Shown: positions 12,251-22,416 of the stretch, piece after piece
Layout of the letters: the number at the start of each line of letters is the position of its first letter
Position numbering within the stretch: position 1 is the stretch's first letter
From: Lichenostomus cassidix
Taxonomy: Eukaryota > Chordata > Aves > Passeriformes > Meliphagidae
Direction: 5' to 3'
Assembly: GCA_008360975.2 (NCBI GenBank)
Contig: VLJF02000840.1
Location: 682,001 to 746,000, forward strand
Length of the DNA stretch: 64,000 nucleotides
Notes under the pieces: model-generated
Told to the model about the DNA's origin: nothing
The model's input: only the letters and a program-made list of their open reading frames with translations
Database searches by the model: none
Program-made: the position numbers and the translations under genes

Positions 12251-12731
12251 TGATTCGCCCCAATCGAGCTCAGAGACACTTCAGAGACCAAGTCAGAGAA
12301 GTGCGTATTTGCTTTATTCGGTGCACCGGATGTGTGGGGATTGTTTCCACCAAACACACACACACCTCAGTACCCCAAAGACACAGAGTTATAGGTAAAA
12401 TCATGAATATTAATTACATTCTTCAGGATAGGAGTGGTTATACAAATCATTTCTCGGAAGTCATTAATATCATTAGCATGTGCACCACGCATGCTCCGTA
12501 TGTCTTGGTGGTCTTTGGAGACCCCCAAAGCCCCCTCCAAGGTGACAGTCTTTCATGGGATGATTCAGCGGTTTCTGTGCTGGTTTCAAATGCATGCTTA
12601 GCTGATAAGCCATCAGGCCAGAGCTGTTACCTATAATTTGAATGTGAATTAAGAGTTCAGCCTTCAGCCCTGGAGGCCACAGACAGGCGCCTGTGCTGGT
12701 GGAAGGGGGGGGCAAAAAGCTCAGAGTCTCA
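12251..12731 (-). repeat. 5' LTR of the retroelement (full length)
   Basis: It runs from TG to CA over 481 bp on the plus strand. It includes a minus-strand AATAAA (CTTTATT on plus near 12311). A primer-binding-site-like sequence lies three bases away on the left. Confidence 0.7.
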
Positions 12732-13250
12732 GCCCCCCCAGAAACCCAACAGCCTTCTGTCGGCCGTCAAGCTCTTTCCCCTTCGGTGCAGCTACAGTCA
12801 GAGCCAGCAGGGGCGCTGTTGGCTCCCGGCTGGGCAGCTCAGGTGCAATGATTCCCCCGCGGCTGCAGGGGGCGCTGTGGTGCGAGCTCAGCTGCCTCTC
12901 CACCTGGCAATGGCGGCTCAGGTGACAGAGAATGAGAGACAATGGCTTCCTTTGCAAAACTCACGGGGAGCAGCTAGTCTGAGTGCCACTGTGGGTGGTG
13001 AGCTGGACTGTAGCAGGAACCTCAGAGCAGTGGGCTGGAACAGCAGAGCTGAGCACACCTGGGGTGGCAAACAAAGTGTGGACAAAACTCTGAAGCCCTG
13101 GCAAGAGCCGCAGGGGTTGAGGCAGATGCAGGGTGTTGAGTGGAAGTGTAGCAAAAACTGCCACAACAGTGGCCGGAAGACAGCCAGGCTGGGCAGCAGC
13201 AGCCAAGCTCCACAAGCAGCCAGGAGAAACTCCCTCCGGAGAAGGGAAGG
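12732..13250 (+). repeat. Interspersed repeat, family 2, partial copy
   Basis: This matches the first ~520 bp of the repeats at 14408 and 49385 (shared landmarks include AGCAGGGGCGCTGTTGGCT and GGAGCAGCTRGTCTGAGTGC) and is cut off at 13250 by another LTR. Related sequence also lies inside the element at 38229-39130, near 38460-38640. Confidence 0.7.
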
Positions 13251-13652
13251 TGTTCATTGTTATAGATTGGACTCACAGAACCAATATGGAGTCAAGCCAA
13301 TTAAGAATTTATAATTTATTAGCAAGCGGTAGCGAGGATAGCAGCGCTGGGCGGCCAAAGGCGTGCAGCTCCCCCCCCTCCCCCTTACAGTCTTTTTAGA
13401 GGCCTTATCTTCTGGGTGACGTGTACCCTGCGCTGTGCAGCTTTCTGAGCTGCTTCTGTTCTTCTTCTGCTAAGACAGTACATCTTGCAGAATGCCAAGG
13501 TTACAGATTACTTCTTATTTTGCCAGCAAACTTTTCCCACTCAAAACAACTTTCCCTTTGTTTTTAAGCAGTGTTAGCAAGATTAGCAATTTCCTTTTGT
13601 TCAAGAGGCCTTAGCAAGATTTTGATGAACAAAGAGTATTCTTTCCATTACA
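13251..13652 (-). mobile_element. Solo-LTR-like element
   Basis: It starts TGTTCATTG and ends CATTACA (TG...CA), about 402 bp. A minus-strand AATAAA lies near 13313. The left flank is family-2 repeat and the right flank is an FCRL upstream unit, so it sits on a rearrangement junction. No target-site duplication is visible. Confidence 0.55.
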
Positions 13653-14407
13653 CCCCCATATCCCTCGACCCTCCATGCACCCCAGCCCACCTTTTCCGTC
13701 TGCCTCTAGTTCCCGCAATCCATTCCCTGCTCACGTGCTCCCTGGGATTGCTGGGCCAGGAACTGGGAGGAAAGGAGAGTGGGGCGTGAGTTGTGAAAGT
13801 GAGGAAAATAAGGAAATAAGAAAGAAAAGAAATTAAAATAGGAAAATGCCCCAGGTTTGGGGCAGAGTCCTGATGCAACCTAGAACCATCCTGGGGTGGC
13901 CTCCAGGGCAGGAGCACCTGGGGGATTGCACTGGACCCTGGTCTTCCCAAAATCTAAGGCACTGAAGGAAGGAGCTGAGACCCACATGCCCACCCAGCCA
14001 CTGCCAGTCATTGGGACCCCCATTCCCCGGGAACCCAACCCCATTCCTTATGTCCCATCTCCCTTGGACCTCATCCTGGGATTCCCATTCCCCAAAATCC
14101 CCAGTCCCCTTGATCACATCCCATGAGTCCCCCATTCCCCTAGGACCTCCCATTCTAATTGGGACTCCCATTCCCCTATGCCCCCATTCCCCCACCAACC
14201 CTAAGCCTGTGACCTGCATCTAAAATCCCTGGAGCCCATGATTCCCTGTGAATGCCAACCCTGGAACCCCCCATCCATGAGGATCCCCATTCCCATGGCA
14301 CCTCCATTCCCTGCACCCCATCTCCTCAAAACCCCTATTCCATTGACCACCATTTCTCTGGGACCCCATCCTTGGGTCTCCATGTCTTCCCACTCCTGGG
14401 AACACCA
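13653..14407 (+). other. Second orphan FCRL upstream unit
   Basis: This is homologous to 6594-7348, with several substitutions. It includes the GAAAGTGAGGAAAAT strip near 13796 and the AAATCTAAGGCACTG block near 13950, followed by a family-2 repeat as in the copy at 48555-49384. It has no signal exon and no IRF triplet. Confidence 0.6.
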
Positions 14408-15858
14408 TGTCCCCCCAGAAGGCCAACAACAGCCTTCTGTCGGCCGTCAAGCTCTTTCCCCTTCGGTGCAGTTACAGTCACAGCCAGCAGGGGCGCTGTT
14501 GGCTCCCGGCTGGGCAGGGCAGGTGTGATGATTTCCCTGCGGCTGCAGGGGGCGCTGTGGCGCGAGCTCAGCTGCCTCTCCACCTGGCAATGGCGGCTCA
14601 GGTGACAGAGAATGAGAGACAATGGCTTCCTTTGCGAAACTCACGGGGAGCAGCTGGTCTGAGTGCCACTGCGGGTGGTGAGCTGGACTGTAGCAGGAAC
14701 CTCAGAGCAGTGGGCTGGAACAGCAGAGCCGAGCACACCCAGGGTGGCAAACAAAGTGTGGACAAAACTCTGAAGCCCTGGCAAGAGCCGCAGGGGTTGA
14801 GGCAGATGCAGGGTGTCGAGTGAAAGTGTAGCAAAAACTGCCACAACACTGGCAGGAAGACAGCCAGGCTAGGCAGCTGAAGCTGAGCTCCCGCAAGCAC
14901 CAGGGAGAAACTCCCTCCAGAGAAGGGAAGGCGGTCAGGGTCCTGGGTTTCCCCCGAGGCACCCAAGCAGATGGTGAGGGTCGCTCCCAGTGAGGTTGGG
15001 TGTTGTAAACATCCCAGTTCAACAGCTGCTCTTATGAGCAAAGGCTCACCCATGGTACGGAGAAGCAGTGAAGGACAAAACTCCGCAGTAGCAGTGAATT
15101 CTCACCCCAGGCACAGCCCAGCACCAAGACCACAAACATCTCTCCTGCCATCCCCCTGAGAGCAAGAGAGCAAGAGAGTGCTGAGAGGGCTGAGCCAAGC
15201 CCCTGACCCCCAGCCAAGTCTCACCGTATCTTTGCACTTCCCAAGAGAAAACCTCCCAGCTAAGAGACTGCAGCAAACTGCACTCCTTCCCTCTCCTCCG
15301 CATCCTGGCTACATCTTTTGTCTCTTAAGTACTCCTCCTTCCCATCTCTTAGGCAACAAATGGGGAAAAAATTCCCTGAGAGAATGAAAGTAAGAAAGAA
15401 TCTTGACTTTCAAGAGGAGGTCCATCCACAGCCACGAGTCTTTATGGTTCCCTTTAGGAGCCCATTGGTGCATCCCACAGCAGCATTTGCAGTGGATAAT
15501 ACAGAGTGTGGAATCTCCCTGAGTGTGCAAAAGGTCCATGTGATTGTTCCCTGTCTTTTGGGCAGCAACATACCCCATAAGGAAGGCTTTTGTTGGGACA
15601 TATTTAGGTATTCTTCACAATTTTCCCATTCCAACTATGAGACTTGATTTACTTCCCATGGATTCTGCTCCCTAAAAGTAACAACTCTGTCCCTTCTTGG
15701 ATCACTGCCCAGGAATCTGTGGAAATGCCCGTGTGTCCCTCAGGGTGTGATTCCCTGATAAATCCCCTCCATCCTGCCCTGAATTCCCCTGCCTGGGCAC
15801 TCCCTGCTCCTGCTCTCACCCCTGTGTTCCCAGGATCCATGTGTTGAGCCCCTGATCA
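14408..15858 (+). repeat. Interspersed repeat, family 2, long copy
   Basis: It aligns with 49385-50820 over its whole length. The left third matches 12732-13250. It ends where upstream module U of gene B begins. I see no protein remnant. The length and TG start suggest an LTR with some internal sequence. Confidence 0.6.
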
Positions 15859-16268
15859 ATATTTCCACACTTTTCCCTCTCATCTGGTGGCCACAGCCAG
15901 AAACCAAACATTCTATCTGGGAGGTTCCGAAGGGCTACAGGTTTTGTACAGGATGGAGGAGGGTCCAGGTCAGGTTGTTGAGCAGATTGTTGTTGTCTTT
16001 GCAGGAGTTCTGGGGCTCTCTCAGTCCCTTGGCCAGAGGGACAAAATGATCAATTGCTGCATTTCCAGACTGGTTCCCTCACAGCTGCCCCTGCACGGTT
16101 GGTTTCCACCCAGCCCTGCTCTGAAAACCATCAAAGGCCCTCGCAGAGCCACTGCTTGAGCTCCAATTGGTTTCTGTGCTTCTTGCAGGGCTGAGCAAAC
16201 CACAGCCAGGCCTTTTTCCCCCACACAATTCTCACCTTTGAGCAGCTCTAAAGCTGTGAGAATCAAAG
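15859..16268 (+). repeat. Upstream repeat module U (gene B)
   Basis: Plus-strand copy of module U, from TATTTCCACACTTTTCCCTC to AATCAAAG. It is nearly identical to 22008-22416 and the reverse of 6164-6480 in its shared part. Confidence 0.8.
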
Positions 16269-17024
16269 TGGACAGGTGGGAGCCTCAGGAACTGTTCCCT
16301 GCAGGAGCTCTCCAGGAGCCACGAAGTGGAGGGGACAGGATGTGAAAGTGAGGGAAATAAGGAAAGAAATAGAAATGAAGAGAGGAAAAAGCACGGGATG
16401 GGGGCACAGCCCTGGAGTCCTGCCCTGTGGTGCCTCCCTAAACCATGAACACCCCATGGCGGCTATGTTGACCTATAGGTCACCCCAAAATCTGAGGCAC
16501 TCAGTGAAGGAGCCGAGACCTGGTGGGCAGGTGCCCACCCAGCCACTGCCCATCCCTGGTACCTTTATTCGCCTTGGAGCCCAATCATGGGTCCCCATTC
16601 TTTACATCCCCCCTCTCTGGGACCCCCCTACCCCCAGGGCTCCCATTTCCATGGGGCACCCCTTTCCCCTGACACCCCCATGCCATGATCCCAAATCCCA
16701 GGAGCTCCTGTTCCCCTGGAAACCCCCATCCCTGGGTCCCCCAACATAGGGCCCCATCCCATGTGATTCCTTCCTTCCCACTGAACCCCATTTCCCTGGA
16801 CACCCATCCTTGGCTCCCAACACCCCCTCAGGCTCCAATTTCTGGGCACACCTTGTCCCCACCATGTCCTCAGCATGTCCGCACCATGTCCCCACCCTGC
16901 CCCCATCCTGTCCCCACCCTGCCCCCATCAAGGGCGACCAACATGTGGGAACGAAACGTGAGATTGTTTGCTTCTCACTACCCGGGGGACAGAAGGTCTC
17001 AGCAGCATGTGACAGCCAGCCTGG
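16269..17024 (+). promoter_or_regulatory. Gene B upstream region, IRF segment missing
   Basis: Compared with gene C, about 700 bp are absent just after module U, including the IRF triplet. The GAAAGTGAGGGAAAT strip (16343), the AAATCTGAGGCACTC block (16488) and the proximal region remain. The proximal ETS-type strip (CGCTTCCTTCC in C and E) is altered here to TTGCTTCTCACT (16968-16979). Confidence 0.55.
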
Positions 17025-20000
17025 ATGGCCGGGGACACGGGGATCGCCAGGAAGGTGGCACTGCTCCTGTGGGGTGAGTGCCCCGGGCACAGGTCTGGCG
17101 CCCCAGGGATGACCCTGGTGAGGCAGAGAGCAGTGGGGAGGGGGCACAGGGGGGCTGTGGGATCCCCTGAGGTCCCCAGTGCCAGCAGAGCCAGACCATG
17201 AGGGTGGACACTGGTGTGACCATGGTCGTGAGGGGGTGGTAGGGACAGGAATGGGGGGACAGGAACAGAGAACAGGGATGTGGGGAGAGGCACCATGGGA
17301 CTGGGACAGCTGTGGGGACGTGCATGGGGGAACTGCGATGCAGGGACAGGGACAACGGGACAAGCTCTATGCAGATGTGGCCATAGGGACAGGAGCCATT
17401 GGAATGAGATCATGGGCACAGGGCCATGGGATGTGGCCATGGGGATAGGGGCTGTGGAGCTGGTGGAGATGACTTGTGCCTGCACGGGGTGGTCATAGAG
17501 TCCCCATGCCTGGGATGTCCACAGTGTCCCCATGTCCTGCATCAGCCCAGGGTGCCTGAGGTGTCCCAGTTCTTGAGAGGTCTGTGCCACACTGGTGTCC
17601 CCACAAGGACTATTTGGGGACAGCACTCACTCCTGGTACCATGGTTCCCGTGGGGTCAACCCACCCAACCCTATCCCTTCTCTCTTCCAGCCCAAACCCT
17701 CAGCCTCACTGGTGAGTCCTCAGGGGATGCCATGTCCCTGTCCCGCTGTCCCCAGCCCTACGGTGGCCCTGGCAGGCTGGTGTCCCCTGTCACCCGCAGG
17801 TGCCCAGACGACAGAGCTTCTTGTGCAGCCTCCCTGGACACCGGCGGTGCTGTGGGACCGAGTGACACTGACCTGTCAGGGCTCGGGGACACCCAATGTC
17901 ACCACCTGGTACAAGGGTGGGCGGCGCTGGGGCCTGGAGGGACCCAACCATTTCACTGTCACGGAGATTGGCACCTACAAGTGTGACAGACCTGACACCG
18001 GGATCAGCCCCCCCGTGACAGTCGTAAATGGTGAGGGGGTGTTTGTGTCCCCAGCCTGGCACCCGCGGGAACCCCGAGGGCTCTAGGTGAGCTCTGCATT
18101 CTGGGTCAACACCGTTGGTGTGACCAGAGCCTGTCCCCTGCACACGGGGACATCCCAGAGCATCCCAGTGCAAGGGGACCTCCTGTTGCAATTGGGGACC
18201 CCTGTGTGTGACCCAATGGGGTGTGTCTTAGTGCCATCTGGAACTGCCCTGTGTGACAGGACCCCCCTGTCCCCCAGAGCGGCTGGTGCTGCAGGTGCCA
18301 GCATGGGCGCTGCTGGAGGGGGACACGGTGACACTGCGCTGCCGGAGCTGGCGGGACAAATCGGTCACTGGGCTGCGCTTCTACCTTGGGGACAAGGAGG
18401 TGGGGAGGCCCCTCGATGGGACCGAGCTGTCTCTGTCCCCCCTGCAGCTGAACCACAGTGGCCAATACTGCTGCGGGGGCTGGGTGGACTCCGAGCTCTC
18501 GCCGTGGGCGAGGTCAGTGCCAGTGACAGTGACAGTACATGGTGAGCACCCCAAAACCCCGATATCCAGACACCCTCACAGCCCCCGACCCAGGTATTCT
18601 GGGTCGCCATCCCCACTGACCATCTTCCTCCCAGAGCTCTTCTCAGTGCCAGTGCTGGAGCTGGAGGGTCCCCCCGAGCCCACCGAGGGGTCCGCCCTGA
18701 ATCTCAGCTGCCTCAGCACCCCCAGCCCCCTGCGGCCCCGAGCCCCCCTCCTGCACCTCTTCTACCGGGACGGGCAGTTGCTGGGGGGCCCGCAGGGGTC
18801 CCCGCAGCTCCTGCTGCCCGCCGTGGGGGTCTCCCACTCGGGCAGTTACAGCTGCGAGGTGCGCTCCGAGGGGGGGGCCGTGCGGAAGAGCAGCGCCCGG
18901 CTCCGCGTCACGGTGCGCAGTGAGTGCGGGGATGGGCACGGCAACCCCGACATCTCCCCGGGTACCCCAGCTCTGCCGGTGCAGCCTCAGCCATCCCTGA
19001 CACCCTGCCCGGGTCGCCCCATCCTTTCCCGGCTCCCCCATCACTGCACCGCGCACCCTGATTGCCCCCAGAGTCCACCCACCTCTCCCTCACCGCATCC
19101 CGAATTCCTCCCGAGGTTCCCCCATCACTGTACCGACTCCCCCCACCCCTCACCGGACCCCTGTCCTGAGTCCACCTACACCTCTCTGAAGTTCCCCCAT
19201 GGTTCCCTGGTCCTTCCATCGCTCTCTGGGTCCCCACACTCCTCCCTGAATCCCCCCATCCCTGCCTGGGCTCCCTTGTACCACTTTCCAAGTCTCCCCC
19301 CATCTCTGGGTCCCCTTCTTCTTCACTGGGGTCCTCCCTCTGATGCCTCTTCCCCAGGTCATTCACTGTCCCCTGGTGTCCCCATCCTGCAGGGGACTCA
19401 CTCTCGAGGGTTTCCCTGTCGGCACAACCCCCCGGAGGACAGGTGGCAGTGGGTGACAGCCTGCTGCTGAGCTGTGCAGTGGCTGCAGGGACAGGTCCCC
19501 TGTCCTTCTCCTGGCACCGGGAGGGCTTGGGGGCACCGCTGGGCACTGGCCCCCGCCTGGAGCTGCGCAGCGTTGGCGAGAATGACAGCGGTCACTACCA
19601 GTGCCGGGCCAGCAATGGGGAGAGCGTGGCCGAGAGCCCTACACTGAATGTCACTGTCCTTGGTGAGCGGGACCCTCGGGCTCAGGGTGACTCCACCCAC
19701 GGCATCCCCCTTCCCTCCCAACCCACCAATTTCCCCCCCCGTCCCTCTCAACCCATACCGTAGTCCAGCCCCTCCCCCACCCTCAGCCCCGTCTCTGTCC
19801 CCGCAGTGCCCGTGGCCAATGCCACCATCACCCCTGGCCCCCCGGCACTCCAGGTGCACGCAGGTGACCCCGTGACCCTGCGCTGCTCGGTGCAGGTGGG
19901 CTCAGCACCTGTCACCTTCACCTGGCTGCACGATGGGCAGGAGGTGGCCCAGGGTCCCCTCCTGGAGCTTGGGGACATCGATGTGGGACATTCTGGCACC

Positions 20001-20944
20001 TACCAGTGCGTGGCCACCAACCAGCTGGATGAGCACCGTGTGTTCCGGGCGCTCAGCCCAGAGCTGGTCCTGGAGGTGACACTGCAGGGACACTGGGGCA
20101 CAGGTGGGGTCACTCGTGGTCACCGGGGGATTCAGGACCCCCGGGGTTCCGCGTGACCTCAGTGTATCCCTTTCTGTCCCCAGCAGTGGCTGCATGGGCC
20201 GGTGGGTCCCTCCTGTTCCTGGTCCTACTCCTGTCTGTCATCGGGGGCTGTTACCGGTGGCACTGCATAGGTGGGTGACAGTGGAGGACAGTGGTCCCAG
20301 GGAGTAGGGGAAAGCCACCCAGAGCAGGGCGGAGATGTGGCAGCACTGACAGCTCCGGAGTTGGGTGTAGCTGAGTCCCCAGTGACCTTTGCTGGCATCC
20401 TGGGCAGTCTGGGGACGTGCTGGTGCGTCGTGCAGGGATTTTGGGGATTCAGGGGCAGTTTGGAGGTTGCCTCTCCCTGCCGGGCTTGCGGGTTCTGTGA
20501 GCTCAGGTGGTCAGGAATTCCGGGGGGCCTTGGGGCTCCCTTGGGGTTTCAGTGGCCCCAGAGACCCCACAGTCACCACCTCGCCCTTTCCTTTGCAGCT
20601 GCCAGGAATCAGCAGTACAGGTGAGAGGGGTGGGGGGCTCCAGTGCTGACCTCCCTTGTACCCCCAGCCTGCAATCCCCGACCCCTCCCACACCCCCTTA
20701 TCCCGCAGGGCCCCCCAGAAGGAGGTGCTCTACTCCAACATTGTGCGCAACAAGCGGGGAAAGGGTGAGTATGGGGGGGAAGAACAGGGACATGTCACCC
20801 CCACACGGGTCCTCACAGTAAGTGTCTCTTGCAGGGGACCCCAAAACCACCCCCCCAAAGGACCCCCAGGTGACCAACGCAGAGCTGCCAGAACTCCACG
20901 GACAACTGTGGGAACACAGTGACATCTATGCGAACGTGCCGTGA
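17025..20944 (+). CDS. FCRL-type five-Ig receptor, gene B (complete)
   Basis: This gene predicts 562 residues. Exons: signal 17025-17073, 21-bp mini-exon 17691-17711, D1 17800-18030, D2 18278-18541, D3 18635-18919, D4 19393-19662, D5 19807-20103, transmembrane 20187-20270, juxtamembrane 20599-20620, tail 20709-20764 and 20835-20944. The transmembrane acceptor is a CAGCAG site, so one extra residue is possible. The second Met of the signal is Ile here, which fixes the start at 17025. Each Ig domain keeps its cysteine pair. The tail is shorter than in C: the first tail exon is 56 bp instead of 80. One clear ITIM remains (VLYSNI). The second site reads VTNAEL, Tyr replaced by Asn. A third tyrosine (DIYANV) lacks the hydrophobic -2 residue. 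Inhibitory signalling is probably weaker or altered. Confidence 0.9.
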
Positions 20945-21205
20945 CACTGGGGGGACTGGGAGGAACTGGAGGGCACTGCCTATGGCCACACCTCGCATGT
21001 GTCCGCCCTGCCACCTCCCGTGGGTGCCAACCCTGCCCGGGGGGTGGCCAAGGTTGGGGGTCCCATATAGGGTGCCATGTGGGAGCGGCCAGAGCTCCCC
21101 GTTCCAGTGCTCCCAGTGTTCCCAGGGTTCCCCATTTCCCCTGCCAGTGCCAGGGGGACACCGAACCCATTTTCCCTTTTATCGGACCCAAAACGCAGCT
21201 CTTTG

Positions 21206-21211
21206 ATTAAA
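21206..21211 (+). other. Poly(A) signal of gene B (ATTAAA)
   Basis: ATTAAA lies 262 bp after the stop codon, followed by a GT/T-rich stretch. The same context follows genes C and E, which supports it. Confidence 0.65.
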
Positions 21212-21239
21212 CCGGAAGAAATGAGGTTTGTGTGTTCAG

Positions 21240-21372
21240 CTCTGTTCAGCTCAGGAAGGAGGAGGGTCCAGGTCAGGTTGTTGAGCAGATCCTTGTGGGA
21301 TTTGCAGGATTTCTGGGGCTCTCTCAGTCCCTTGGGGAGGGTGACATAATGATCGATTGGGGCATTTCCAGG
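21240..21372 (+). repeat. Partial U-like module after gene B
   Basis: It resembles the left part of module U (GGAGGAGGGTCCAGGTCAGG and the CTCTCTCAGTCCCTTGG strip). The equivalent position after E (56612-56755) has it too. Confidence 0.6.
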
Positions 21373-21499
21373 CGGAATCGATTGGGATCAATTGGGTTCC
21401 CTCGCAGCTGTTCCCGCAGAGGGGAAGGAGCTGCAGCTCACTGTTTGTCCCCTCTAGGTGACACCCGGCCAGGGGCTGGGGGACCTGCGGCGGTGCAGC

Positions 21500-22005
21500 T
21501 ACATACCCGTCAGCATCGATCCCGCAGCTCCCGAGACCCTCGGGCCGAGCTGGAGCCCCGAGAGCCCCGGGACGGAGCCGGGGACAGCCTGAGGTGTCCC
21601 CCGAGCCCAGCCCAGCCCCGCCGCAGCCCTGCCCGGTGCCCCCCGGTGCCCAAAGCCCCGCAGCCGGCGCTCCCCGAGCGGCTCTGAGCCCCGCAGCTGC
21701 TGCGGAGCCTCGGCCGGGCTCAGCCCTGGGGCGGGCGGGGGGCGCCGGGAGGGAGGGAGCGGGAGGCTGGGGGAGAGCAGGGAGCCCGGCAGGAGCCGCC
21801 GGGCCTGCGGGAGCGGAGTGCTGGGCTCGGTCACCGGGGCAGGTGGCGCTGCCATGGCGCTGCGAGTGGCGCGACTGTCCCGGGCTGCGGCAGCGACGGT
21901 GGCCATGTGTCCGGAGCGGCTGGGACAGCGTGTCCGGAGCCACTGTCGCCATCCAGCCGGGGTCACCCCCAGCCCCAGCACGGCCGCGGGGCAGAGCCAC
22001 TGCTC
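21500..22005. promoter_or_regulatory. CpG island downstream of gene B
   Basis: This very GC- and CpG-rich block contains GGGCGGGCGGGG and an ATG in strong Kozak context (GCTGCCATGG, ATG at 21854). Positions 21571-21981 match 56783-57193 with no difference that I could find. Both strands have open frames of 90-250 codons, as expected for such composition, and I recognise no protein. It could be a promoter or captured first exon of another gene. Confidence 0.6.
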
Positions 22006-22007
22006 GG

Positions 22008-22416
22008 TATTTCCACACTTTTCCCTCTCATCTGGTGGCTGCAGCCAGAAGCCAAACATTCTTTCTGGGAGGTTCCAAAGGGCTGCAGGTTTGATCCAGG
22101 AAGGAGGAGGATCCAGGTCAGGTTGTTGAGCAGATCGTTGTTGTCTTTGCAGGAGTTCTGGAGCTCTCTCAGTCCCTTGGCCAGAGGGACAAAATGATCA
22201 TTTGCTGCATTTCCAGACTGGTTCCCTCACAGCTGCCCCTGCACGGTTGGTTTCCACCCAGCCCTGCTCTGAAAACCATCAAAGGCCCTCGCAGAGCCAC
22301 TGCTTGAGCTCCAATTGGTTTCTGTGCTTCTTGCAGGGCTGAGCAAACCACAGCCAGGCCTTTTTCCCCCACACAATTCTCACCTTTGAGCAGCTCTAAA
22401 GCTGTGAGAATCAAAG
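22008..22416 (+). repeat. Upstream repeat module U (gene C)
   Basis: Plus-strand copy, nearly identical to 15859-16268. It begins right after the CpG island. Confidence 0.8.

Larger units (their letters stand above)
7349..12731 (-). mobile_element. LTR retroelement, minus strand, apparently non-autonomous
   Basis: The element has a left (3') LTR at 7349-7756 and a right (5') LTR at about 12251-12731. The LTRs differ by only a few substitutions and small indels over about 408 shared bases, so the insertion is young. A polypurine tract on the minus strand abuts the 3' LTR (7757-7775). A TGG-starting primer-binding-site-like sequence lies at about 12230-12247. The 4.5-kb interior is AT-rich with only short open frames; I see no gag, pol or env. 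The 3' LTR lacks about 71 bp at its outer end, including the AATAAA found near 12311. I found no target-site duplication. Confidence 0.8.

Noticed and set aside
21251..22018. Long frames on both strands of the CpG island (up to 255 codons)
   Set aside because: Open frames on both strands are expected at such GC content. No domain, intron pattern or homologue is recognised.
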